Assembly (NCBI RefSeq): GCF_007992715.1
Contig: NZ_BKAU01000004.1
Span: 186,001-250,000, forward strand
Source of the DNA: Chitinophaga cymbidii
GTDB lineage: Bacteria; Bacteroidota; Bacteroidia; Chitinophagales; Chitinophagaceae
Length of the DNA: 64,000 nt
Direction of reading: 5' to 3'
How positions within the stretch are numbered: position 1 is the first letter of the stretch; each line of letters opens with the position of its first letter. The translations under genes and the position numbers were made by a program. Shown here in pieces: positions 53,201-60,520 of the stretch. The notes beneath the pieces are model-generated. The model worked only from the letters and a program-made list of their open reading frames with translations, made no database searches and had not been told where the DNA came from.

Positions 53201-53625
53201 TCCTGCAGTTTGTGAACAGGCCCGCGCGCGATTTCAGGAACTCGTTGAGCGCTTCGCTTGCAGGCATACGCGGATATAACATGCCGGCAGTGATGGCGGA
53301 ACGCTGGCAGAAAAAGGGCGATGAAAGCCGCTTCCAGCAATATTATGTATCGGGCGGCGATCCCTCCGCGGCGATGACCAACTTCCGGAACTCCACCGGC
53401 ATTGTGGTAGACGGTTCTTTCATACGCCTGAAGAACGTGGCGCTGAGTTACCAGTTGCCGGAAAACATCAGCCAGCGTATGCATGCCACCTACAGCAGAG
53501 TGTACCTGCAATGCCAGAACCTGCTGACGCTTACGGATTATGAGGGACATGACCCTGAAACCCAGGGCGTGCGGGTTTTGCCACCGTTGAGAATGCTCAC
53601 GGCAGGCGTGCAGGTATCTTTTTAA
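50263..53625 (+). CDS. SusC/RagA-type TonB-dependent outer-membrane transporter with STN domain
   Basis: Outer-membrane import barrel of 1120 residues. Signal peptide about 20-46 (LTIMLLTAAFINVSAAGFAQ), STN domain about 50-120 (LPLEKVLDAIREQTDYVVFS, LTIE at its end), carboxypeptidase-regulatory-like domain about 143-210 (PVPGVSVRVRNS), plug about 245-395 with AIYGSRGANGVILITTKKG, and barrel to the final GVQVSF. The STN domain and the sigma/FecR pair upstream make it a signal-transducing receptor. Some in-frame Met residues near the start leave the exact N-terminus uncertain. The ligand is unknown; the downstream redoxin and ABC genes suggest something other than a simple glycan. Confidence 0.95.
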   Translation: MQKKCDRLPVHPALQRCVTKILLVMKLTIMLLTAAFINVSAAGFAQGVTLSGSNLPLEKVLDAIREQTDYVVFSTRQDREHTKPVTLSVKNMPVEEVLRIALKDQMLGFTIEDKTIFLFRASPSAQPFAAKPLDNKPVFIPVTGRIVDKAGQPVPGVSVRVRNSQTGTITDAEGRFSLVNITAHAVVDISAIGFASLTIRLSNGAFAAQLPAGAASEEAGSILRSAPEDLLIQLAASTATLAEITVNKGYYRSSQQLNTGSVSTVTGKTIEKQPVSNVLGALQGRVPGMEITQSNGLPGSNFTVMIRGKNSIDNGNEPLYVVDGVPWLSNSLTVVYGAQGSQSPFHSLNPVDIESIEVLKDADATAIYGSRGANGVILITTKKGTAGKTTVDFNYYRGMGRPTHLMPMMSTQQYLEMRREAMQNNGQTPTVVNAPDLLLFDTTRYTDWQDMLIGKNANVDDAKVTVSGGNGNTRMRLSAGFRRENTVFSKELADKRSTVQLNVSQGSNNKRFLASLTVNYSNDDNRQLPTDLTSLTYAMPHIKLYEDNGDVAWTENGSSVYTNPLANFRETFVATTNNLISNLNLEYKLAEELTLKLNAGYTNTHLKESSVRPLNSIQPGNSRTSGWGYFGDNAFKSWILEPQLLYSTSRKSGDWDALFGMSWQQDHNQGQRLMAENYSSEALLYSIAGAGLITATDRYSLYRYQSFFGRINYSWQKKYVVNLTGRNDGSSRFGPGRQYALFGAAGAAWVFSEESFVKEALPFLNFGKLRASYGITGNDRIGDYQFMDTYGAVSYIYQGIKGISPQRLFNADYGWENNRKLEAALELGFLNDRINFSGDWFKNRSGNQLVSYTLPTQTGFSGITRNLPAVVQNSGVELQLDVLPVKTRKIRWNSVFNITIARNKLLEFPNLATSSYASTYEVGQSLSILKLYPYLGVSPETGVYTFDLNAGRSVIKDMTTKYYGGWGNNLQWKNFNLDVFLQFVNRPARDFRNSLSASLAGIRGYNMPAVMAERWQKKGDESRFQQYYVSGGDPSAAMTNFRNSTGIVVDGSFIRLKNVALSYQLPENISQRMHATYSRVYLQCQNLLTLTDYEGHDPETQGVRVLPPLRMLTAGVQVSF

Positions 53626-53654
53626 CCACCGTTTCAGGATTTAAATGTTTTATC

Positions 53655-55034
53655 ATGAATTTCATCAAGCCTTCTTCTATTCTATCATATAGCTGGTACC
53701 TGGTGTTGCCGGCCATGCTGCTGACATCCTGCAAAAAATTCCTCACCATAGATCCGCCTGTGAACCAGCTGGTGAAAGCTAATGTGTTCACGGACGATCA
53801 AAGTGCGCAGGCCGCCGTTACCGGCATTTACAGTTCCCTGAACAGCCTGATGGGCCCTCTCAATTTCTGTGCTTCCGGTAATGCGGACGACGTGGAATAT
53901 TCCGGTTCGGATGAGAGTTATATCCAGTTCTGCAGCAGCAGCCTGCAGATCGATAACTCTTATATAGCGTCTGCCTGGCGCTATCTCTACAAAAGTATAT
54001 ACGATTGCAACGCCGCCCTGGAAGGGCTAACCGGCTCAAAGTTGAGCGAAAGCCTGCGCACACGGCTGACGGGAGAAGTGCGGTTCCTACGGGCGTACTG
54101 CTATTATTGGCTGGCCGGTTTATGGGGTGATGTGCCGCTGGTATTGACTACCGACTATGACAAGAACCAGTCCCTGCCGAGAGAAAAGGTGGCGCTGGTA
54201 TATGCGCAGATCATCAACGACCTCACCGAAGCAAAAGCGTTGCTGACGAATGAATATTACGGCGCAGAGCGCGCTTATGCGAACAAAGCAACGGCGTCAG
54301 CCCTGCTGGCGAGAACATATCTCTTTCTTGGCGACTGGGAAAAAGCGGAATCCGAAGCCGGCCTGGTCATTTCCGATAATCAGTATCAAATGGCCGATCT
54401 GGCCGTGACATACAAAAAAGGAAGCACTGAAACGATCTGGCAGATCGAGCCTTCTGCGCTCTATACCGCTGTGGGGTTGCAATACGTGCCCTGGTATGTT
54501 ACCAGCGTTCCCTACTGGCCGCTGGCCGCTACGTTGCTGGACGCATTTGAGGCGGGCGATGAAAGGAAGACGCAGTGGATCGCCAAAACCACCGTTCGCG
54601 ATGAGGATTATTACTATCCCTATAAATACATGGCGACTATACATGAACGGACGGAAAAGAACGAGTACGTGATCGCCTTCCGCTTGGCCGAAATGTACCT
54701 GACGAGAGCGGAAGCCCGTGCGCAGCTGAACAAAGTCAACGGAACGAACAGTGCGGAATCTGATCTGAATATCATCCGGGGAAAAGCCAACCTGCTCCCG
54801 CTCACCGGTATGGGCAAAGAAGCTGCGCTTGCTGCAATAGCGCAGGAGCGGCGGCTGGAGTTCTTTTCGGAATGGAGCTTCCGGTGGCTGGACCTTAAAA
54901 GGACCGGCAAGGCCACCGCTGTGCTCGGCAGCCTGAAAGGCAGCAACTGGTCTGAAGACGATCTGCTCTGGCCCATCCCTTTTGCGGAAAGACAAGCCAA
55001 CCCTTTTCTTGAACAAAATAAAGGATACGAGTAA
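53655..55034 (+). CDS. SusD/RagB-family surface lipoprotein
   Basis: Surface binding partner of the preceding SusC, 459 residues. The lipoprotein signal ends in LLTSC (Cys near residue 26). SusD hallmarks are DPPVNQLVKANVFTDDQSAQ at the mature N-terminus, VRFLRAYCYYWLAGLWGDVP near 140, and FRLAEMYLTRAEARAQLN near 345, followed by RRLEFFSEWSFRWLDLKRTG. The usual C-terminal RxNPFLEQN motif is present as FAERQANPFLEQNKGYE. A terminator follows at once, so the core SusCD transcript ends here, at least partly. Confidence 0.95.
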   Translation: MNFIKPSSILSYSWYLVLPAMLLTSCKKFLTIDPPVNQLVKANVFTDDQSAQAAVTGIYSSLNSLMGPLNFCASGNADDVEYSGSDESYIQFCSSSLQIDNSYIASAWRYLYKSIYDCNAALEGLTGSKLSESLRTRLTGEVRFLRAYCYYWLAGLWGDVPLVLTTDYDKNQSLPREKVALVYAQIINDLTEAKALLTNEYYGAERAYANKATASALLARTYLFLGDWEKAESEAGLVISDNQYQMADLAVTYKKGSTETIWQIEPSALYTAVGLQYVPWYVTSVPYWPLAATLLDAFEAGDERKTQWIAKTTVRDEDYYYPYKYMATIHERTEKNEYVIAFRLAEMYLTRAEARAQLNKVNGTNSAESDLNIIRGKANLLPLTGMGKEAALAAIAQERRLEFFSEWSFRWLDLKRTGKATAVLGSLKGSNWSEDDLLWPIPFAERQANPFLEQNKGYE

Positions 55035-55043
55035 AACTTCCCG

Positions 55044-55073
55044 CGGCCCGGGTAAAGATGCCGGGCCGTTTTT
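55044..55073 (+). terminator. Rho-independent terminator after the third SusD
   Basis: An 8-bp fully GC stem (55044-55051 with 55061-55068) and a 9-nt loop are followed by TTTTT. It divides the SusCD genes from the redoxin gene and may act as an attenuator that sets lower expression of the downstream genes. Confidence 0.82.
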
Positions 55074-55193
55074 CTGACCGCCAGCCGCGGTGTTTTCATC
55101 CACATCTATAACGCAGTATCCGCCGCCTTGCATGCAGGGCGGACAGGGGAGCTGCATGCTTCAAAGCATTCATCGGAAAAAATAAAAATACAT

Positions 55194-56597
55194 ATGAGAA
55201 CATTCATTTTATTACTACTGGCGATGATCGCCGGTACACAGGCCCTGCATGCGCAGAAAAAAGTCATACAGCTGCATGCCATGAAGATAGGGGATACCGT
55301 ACTCGCAGGTATTCCGATGAGGCACATGATCAACCATTCCGCTCCGAAAGCCACCTTCGGGGATTTCAGAGGTAAATGGCTGATCCTGGATTACTGGGCG
55401 ATCAACTGTCCCGCCTGCATCATTGATATGCCGTCTATAGACACCTTGCGCAGAAAGTTCAACGACAGGCTGAACATCGTGCTCGTGACCATCAATAACG
55501 AAGAGCAGGTGAATAAACTGTTGCAGGAACGGAAAGAAGTGGTCAAAGGCGCGGTGCTGCCTTTCTCCCTGAAAGATACGCTGGTGACCCGCCTGTTCCC
55601 GCACCGGATCATCCCGCACGAGGTATGGATCGATCCAAACGGCGTAGTGAGGGCTATCACGGACGGGGACCAGGTGAATGAGCGGAACATTGAAGGGATG
55701 CTCTCCGGCAAGATCACCTCCCTGCCGCTGAAAGACGATTTCCCGAAAGAATCCACTGCGCCCGTTTCCGCGCTGCCGGACAGTCTTTTTGTTGGGCATT
55801 CCTACCTGCTGAAGTATCGCCCCGGTATTGGAAGCCGCACGGGAGACCAGCTGGATTCGGTCAACCATGTCCGCAAGCTGAAACTGCAAAATCTGCCGGC
55901 CCTGTCGCTGTTCTATCATGCATTTTGCAGCGCAACGGATTATGGTTCCAACATCAACAGGATGCGTGTCAGCATCGAGATCACAGACAGCGCGCTGTAT
56001 GAGTTGTACGGCCGGCCGGTGGAGGAAAGGGGCCGATGGGCGCCGCATCCCAGGCATTTTCCCTTTCTGCGTTGGCCAGACAAGGATGCGTACTCGAAAG
56101 ACATGTTGTACACCTATGAGTTCTTTTCCCCCGAAAACATGCCTGACAGCTTGCGTTTTAAATATGTGATGCAAGATCTGAACCGCTATTTCCCGATCAA
56201 AGGAAGAATAGAGCACAGAAAAACGCCGTGCTGGATACTGGTGGCGGATACGTCTGCACAACGACTGCTGGCAACGAAAGGAGGCGAGCCATACTATCTG
56301 CATAATACTGACTCGATCGGCACAAGGAACCGTTCCTTCCGTGAAACCCTGTTTAACTACGGCTTGTCCCGCTTCATGGACCATCCGCAGATCATCGACG
56401 AAACCGGACTGGACCCCGAAATGAAAGTGGATTTCTACCTGGATATGACGGCTTCGCCGTACCATGACCGCAAGAACGGGTTGGTGGTGAATACGCCCCT
56501 GCATTATCAAACGGCAAAAGACCAGCTGGCGAAATATGGCCTGCATCTGCATCAGGCCTGGCGTGAAATACCCATTCTTGTCATCTATAACGAATAG
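55194..56597 (+). CDS. Exported TlpA-like redoxin fused to a DUF3738-type domain
   Basis: A 467-residue protein from the ATG at 55194; the N-terminus is a signal peptide (about 1-21, IAGTQALHAQ). Residues 35-190 are a thioredoxin-like TlpA/ResA domain with active site C72-P-A-C75 (INCPACIIDMP), so it is a periplasmic or surface thiol-disulfide enzyme. The C-terminal part (about 340-465) resembles DUF3738: LNRYFPIKGRIEHRKTPCW, QIIDETGLDPEMKVDFYLDM and LAKYGLHLHQAWREIPILVI. In-frame codons upstream of the chosen start lack a signal peptide. Substrate unknown. This architecture occurs behind SusCD genes in Bacteroidota. Confidence 0.78.
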   Translation: MRTFILLLLAMIAGTQALHAQKKVIQLHAMKIGDTVLAGIPMRHMINHSAPKATFGDFRGKWLILDYWAINCPACIIDMPSIDTLRRKFNDRLNIVLVTINNEEQVNKLLQERKEVVKGAVLPFSLKDTLVTRLFPHRIIPHEVWIDPNGVVRAITDGDQVNERNIEGMLSGKITSLPLKDDFPKESTAPVSALPDSLFVGHSYLLKYRPGIGSRTGDQLDSVNHVRKLKLQNLPALSLFYHAFCSATDYGSNINRMRVSIEITDSALYELYGRPVEERGRWAPHPRHFPFLRWPDKDAYSKDMLYTYEFFSPENMPDSLRFKYVMQDLNRYFPIKGRIEHRKTPCWILVADTSAQRLLATKGGEPYYLHNTDSIGTRNRSFRETLFNYGLSRFMDHPQIIDETGLDPEMKVDFYLDMTASPYHDRKNGLVVNTPLHYQTAKDQLAKYGLHLHQAWREIPILVIYNE

Positions 56598-56623
56598 TAT
56601 TTCCTCACGCTAAAAAGAAACAG

Positions 56624-57550
56624 ATGCAACAGAATATTGTCAGCGTACAACAGCTGTCACATCGCTACAGCAAGTCCTGGGCGATACGCGACATCAGCTT
56701 CGACATCAGCCAGCACGGCATTGTGGGTCTGCTCGGCTCCAACGGTGCCGGGAAGTCCACCACCATGAACATCCTCTGTGGTGTACTGAACCAGACGGAA
56801 GGCAAGGTGTATATCAACGGCATCGACCTGCGGGAAAATCCACGCGAGGCCAAGCGACTGATCGGCTTTCTGCCGCAAAATCCGCCATTGCATTTCGACC
56901 TTACGGTGGATGAATACCTCGCCCACTGCGCTGTATTGCGGCTGGTGGAGAAAGACCAGGTGAAGGCGGCGGTGGAAGCGGCCAAGGAACGCTGCGGGAT
57001 CGCGCATTTCAGCAACCGGCTGATCCGCAACCTCTCCGGCGGTTACCGGCAAAGGGTGGGCATTGCGCAGGCCATCATCCACCGCCCCAAGCTGGTAGTG
57101 CTGGATGAGCCCACGAACGGCCTCGATCCCAACCAGATCATTGAAGTGCGCAGCCTCATCAAGGAGATTGCGGCGGACAGGGCTGTCATCTTCTCCACGC
57201 ATATCCTTTCCGAAGTACAGGTGATCTGTAAAGACATCAAAATGATAGAAGGCGGCAGAATGGTCTTTGCCAATACGATGGACGCCTTTAATAATTATAT
57301 CGCACCGTCCAGCATGCTGGCCCATATGGAAAACCCGCCGGAAGAAGCGGAGCTGTTAGCGGTTCCGGGTATTGCAAAGGCCACTTTCCTGACCGGCAAA
57401 CTGGTGCGCCTGCACTTCAACACTGCTGAAAAAATAACGGAAACGTTTATACGCGTTTCCATCGAAAGAAGCTGGCGTTTAACGGAGATATCGCTGGAGA
57501 AAAGCTCGCTTGACGAGATTTTTGCACAACTCTCCCAAAAAGCATCATAA
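56624..57550 (+). CDS. ABC transporter ATP-binding protein, GldA-like
   Basis: ATPase subunit of 308 residues. Walker A is LGSNGAGKSTTMN (about 38-50), signature RNLSGGYRQRVGIAQAI (about 135-151), Walker B LVVLDEPTNGLDPNQ (about 160-174) and an H-loop in VIFSTHILSEV. The segment IGFLPQNPPLHFDLTVDEYL after Walker A and the ABC-2 partner are typical of GldA/NatA-type exporters. The C-terminal extension (about 225-308) is the DUF4162-like tail. It starts 26 nt after the redoxin gene and precedes its permease by 11 nt, so it is one transcription unit. Confidence 0.92.
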   Translation: MQQNIVSVQQLSHRYSKSWAIRDISFDISQHGIVGLLGSNGAGKSTTMNILCGVLNQTEGKVYINGIDLRENPREAKRLIGFLPQNPPLHFDLTVDEYLAHCAVLRLVEKDQVKAAVEAAKERCGIAHFSNRLIRNLSGGYRQRVGIAQAIIHRPKLVVLDEPTNGLDPNQIIEVRSLIKEIAADRAVIFSTHILSEVQVICKDIKMIEGGRMVFANTMDAFNNYIAPSSMLAHMENPPEEAELLAVPGIAKATFLTGKLVRLHFNTAEKITETFIRVSIERSWRLTEISLEKSSLDEIFAQLSQKAS

Positions 57551-57561
57551 TACTATAGCAT

Positions 57562-59856
57562 ATGAGAATAATTTTCAGAATAGCCCGCCTGGAGCTGAGC
57601 ATATTGTTCTACTCGCCGATCGCCTGGCTGATACTGGCCGTATTCATTTTTCAGGCCGGGCTGCAGTTCTCGGACCTTGTGCTGAGGCATGAAGCCGCGC
57701 AGCAGATCGGTACGCGCCTTCCGTCGCTCTCTTTCAGGATATTTGCGGATCGGCAGTACAATGGCGTGTTCCACGAGATACAGAGCAAGCTTTTCCTGTA
57801 TATACCGCTGCTGACAATGGGGCTCGTCAGTCGGGAAATATCCAGCGGTTCCATCAAGCTGCTGCTGTCTTCTCCGGTACGCACCAGTGAGATCGTGCTG
57901 GGCAAGTTCCTGGCGATGACCGGTTATGCATTTCTCCTGGTGTTCCTGGCCAGCTGCATTGTGCTCGCAGGAGGCATTGCCATTGAATCGCTGGATTACA
58001 AATTCATGTTATCCGGTCTGTTGGGCATCTTCCTCGTGATCTGCGCTTACTCCGCCATCGGCCTGTTCATGTCCTGCCTCACCTCTTACCAGGTAGTAGC
58101 GGCCATTAGCACGCTGGTGGTGCTAAGCGTACTGAACTATGTGGGAAAGATAGGGCAGGATATAGACCTGGTGAGGGATATCACTTACTTCCTCTCTATC
58201 GCGGGACGGTCAAACCAGATCATCAGCGGGCTTGTTTCCAGCAAGGATGTGCTGTATTATGCGATCGTAACGGGTATGTTCCTGGGCTTCAGCATGCTCA
58301 ACCTGCAGGCAGCCCGCGAATCCAAACCGTTCTGGGTAAAGGCCGGTAGATATGCGCTGTTGATCGCTGCATGCCTGACAACAGGCTATATTACCTCACG
58401 CCCGGCATTTACACTGTATTACGATATGACCGTTCACAAAAGCCGTACTTTAACGCCCGCCAGCCGGGAGATCGTGAAGAACGTGAAAGAGCCGCTGCAG
58501 ATCACCACCTATGGTAATGTGCTGGACAGGTATTTTTATATGGTCACGCCGAAGCAGCAGAATTTCGACATGCAGCAGTATGAGCTGTACACCCGTTTCC
58601 TGCCGGATATGAAGTTGTCTTACGTGCATTACTACGACACTGTACCTAATAAATCACTGTTCACGAACAACAAAGGCCTGTCGCTGGAAGAGCTGGCAAA
58701 GAAAGTAGCCCGTTCCCGGAACATGGATTTTGACCGGCTCCTTCCGCCGGCCGAAATCCGGCAGCAGGCAGACCTTGCGCCGGAGGAGAACCGGCTCGTT
58801 CGCCAGGTGAGCCTGAACGGAAAGACCAGCTTTATCCGTACGTTCGATGACATATTGCATTATCCTTCGGAAGCGGAGATCTCCGCGGCTATCAAGCGCC
58901 TGCAGCATCCGCCGGTTAAAGTCGCTTTTCTGCAAGGCAGGGGCGAAAGGGATTTCGCCAGGGCGGGAGATAAGGACTACAAAAACGCGACAACGGAACT
59001 GACCTTCCGTTACTCGCTGATCAACCAGGGATTTGATGTGATCGGATTGAATCTCGCGGAGCAGCATATTCCGGCCGGTGTTGCCGCCATCGTGGTCGCG
59101 GACCCGAGAGCGGCCTATACATCCGCCGAGATCGGCAAGCTGAAAGATTTCCTGGATGCCGGTGGTAACATGCTGATTGCCGGGGAACCCGGCAGGCAGG
59201 AACTGCTGCAACCTGTTCTGGACCTGCTAGGCGTACATTTTATACCCGGCCAGGTGGTAGGGAACAACAAGGAATATCCACCCAATTTCATCTTCGCTGA
59301 TATAGACACACAAGCGGTCATACTGTCACCCGTTTTTGAAAAGCTGCTGGAAGACAGGATAAAGGTCAGCCTCTCTGGCGCTTCCGGATTGCAGTATGAC
59401 GAAAACGGCTCCTACAAGGTCATGCCCCTGCTTTTCAACAACCCCGCCGATACCTGGAACAAGGCTGGGAAGTATAATGATGATTCTACCCATGTGAGCT
59501 TTCTGGCGGAAGCAGGAGACCGGCGCGGAACGTTCCCCGTTGCGCTGGCGCTTTCCCGGGATGTGAAGGGGAAGGCGCAAAGGATCATGATACTCGGGGA
59601 TGCGGACCTGATGAATAATGTAGAGTTGGCGCGAGCGAAACCCAGAGTGGCTAATTTTTATTTCAGTATTTATACCTTTAAGTGGTTGAGCAATGATGTG
59701 TATCCGGTGAATACGGACAGGCCGGAGCCGCCGGACAGGAAGTTCAAGGTCAGCCGCGCAGGCGTGCAGACGCTTAAATACCTGTTGCTCGGCGCCATCC
59801 CCGCGCTCATCTTCGGCGCCGGAGCGTGGACGCTTGTAAGGCGTAAACGGAGCTGA
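57562..59856 (+). CDS. Fused ABC-2 permease and GldG-like auxiliary protein
   Basis: A 764-residue membrane protein that joins two functions usually encoded apart in gliding bacteria. The N-terminal 240 residues are an ABC-2 permease with about six helices (GldF-like, e.g. FLVIFLASCIVLAGG-type stretches near 130-150). One more helix follows near 255-275. Residues 290-730 resemble GldG/ABC-transporter auxiliary domains (LTPASREIVKNVKEPLQITT, the VADPRAAYTSAEIGKLKDFL block, ILGDADLMNNVELARAK). A final helix ends at LVRRKRS. It would partner the preceding ATPase as an exporter. Whether it relates to gliding or to the uptake genes upstream is open. Confidence 0.85.
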   Translation: MRIIFRIARLELSILFYSPIAWLILAVFIFQAGLQFSDLVLRHEAAQQIGTRLPSLSFRIFADRQYNGVFHEIQSKLFLYIPLLTMGLVSREISSGSIKLLLSSPVRTSEIVLGKFLAMTGYAFLLVFLASCIVLAGGIAIESLDYKFMLSGLLGIFLVICAYSAIGLFMSCLTSYQVVAAISTLVVLSVLNYVGKIGQDIDLVRDITYFLSIAGRSNQIISGLVSSKDVLYYAIVTGMFLGFSMLNLQAARESKPFWVKAGRYALLIAACLTTGYITSRPAFTLYYDMTVHKSRTLTPASREIVKNVKEPLQITTYGNVLDRYFYMVTPKQQNFDMQQYELYTRFLPDMKLSYVHYYDTVPNKSLFTNNKGLSLEELAKKVARSRNMDFDRLLPPAEIRQQADLAPEENRLVRQVSLNGKTSFIRTFDDILHYPSEAEISAAIKRLQHPPVKVAFLQGRGERDFARAGDKDYKNATTELTFRYSLINQGFDVIGLNLAEQHIPAGVAAIVVADPRAAYTSAEIGKLKDFLDAGGNMLIAGEPGRQELLQPVLDLLGVHFIPGQVVGNNKEYPPNFIFADIDTQAVILSPVFEKLLEDRIKVSLSGASGLQYDENGSYKVMPLLFNNPADTWNKAGKYNDDSTHVSFLAEAGDRRGTFPVALALSRDVKGKAQRIMILGDADLMNNVELARAKPRVANFYFSIYTFKWLSNDVYPVNTDRPEPPDRKFKVSRAGVQTLKYLLLGAIPALIFGAGAWTLVRRKRS

Positions 59857-59880
59857 CATTAAACTGTTAAAAATGCATAT

Positions 59881-60348
59881 ATGAGACGCTGCCTGATAGT
59901 AATGTGCCTGCTTGGTATCACATACGGTCTTCATGCCCAGCAAAAGGAACCTGTTAGCTGGCAATACACCGTAAAGCATCTGGGAGGCCGGAAAGCGGAA
60001 TTGCATCTTACCGCTTTATTGGAGAAAGGCTGGCACCTATATAGCCAGCATCAGCCGGAAGGCGCCATCGCCACGCCCACCAGGATCGAATTCTCCAAAA
60101 ATCCGATCCTGGCACTTGGTGGGCCGGTAAAGGAGATCGGCCGGCTGGAAAAGTACACGGTCAGGGAACTGAACGTGGTGCATCATCAGTATGAAGGGAC
60201 GGTGGATTTTGTACAGTCCATCACCCTTAAAACAAAGGCGAAGACGGTCATTAAAGGTACCGTTCGTTACCAGGTATGTACAGATGAGATGTGCATGCCG
60301 GAAGAGCTGGCGGCATTCGCCGTGGAAATACCGGCAACGGTAAAATAA
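59881..60348 (+). CDS. DsbD N-terminal (alpha) domain-like periplasmic protein
   Basis: A 155-residue exported protein with signal peptide (about 1-20, GITYGLHAQ). The remainder is an immunoglobulin-like fold of the DsbD-alpha type with the cysteine pair C-T-D-E-M-C near 137-142, close to the end (YQVCTDEMCMPEE). In DsbD this domain passes electrons to periplasmic thiol enzymes; here no membrane DsbD-beta or gamma follows. Being encoded beside a TlpA-like redoxin, it could be its partner. It begins 24 nt after the ABC permease gene, and a terminator follows. Confidence 0.8.
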   Translation: MRRCLIVMCLLGITYGLHAQQKEPVSWQYTVKHLGGRKAELHLTALLEKGWHLYSQHQPEGAIATPTRIEFSKNPILALGGPVKEIGRLEKYTVRELNVVHHQYEGTVDFVQSITLKTKAKTVIKGTVRYQVCTDEMCMPEELAAFAVEIPATVK

Positions 60349-60351
60349 CAT

Positions 60352-60390
60352 AAAAGGCCGTCTCAAAAGAAATAGAGGCGGCCTTTTACT
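60352..60390 (+). terminator. Rho-independent terminator after the redoxin/ABC unit
   Basis: A 13-bp stem (60352-60364 with 60375-60387, one T:G wobble) and 10-nt loop end in TTTT. The apical sequence GTCTCAAAA(G)A-ATAGAGGC repeats that of the terminator at 47594. Confidence 0.82.
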
Positions 60391-60520
60391 TATGAGATAC
60401 TAATTCCATTATCTGAGAGAAGACAGCAGGAACGACACATCACAAACTGATATAAATCGACAAACAATTGAACAGATTTTGCGGTCTTAATTGGGTTACT
60501 TTAATGCCAAAATTATTATT

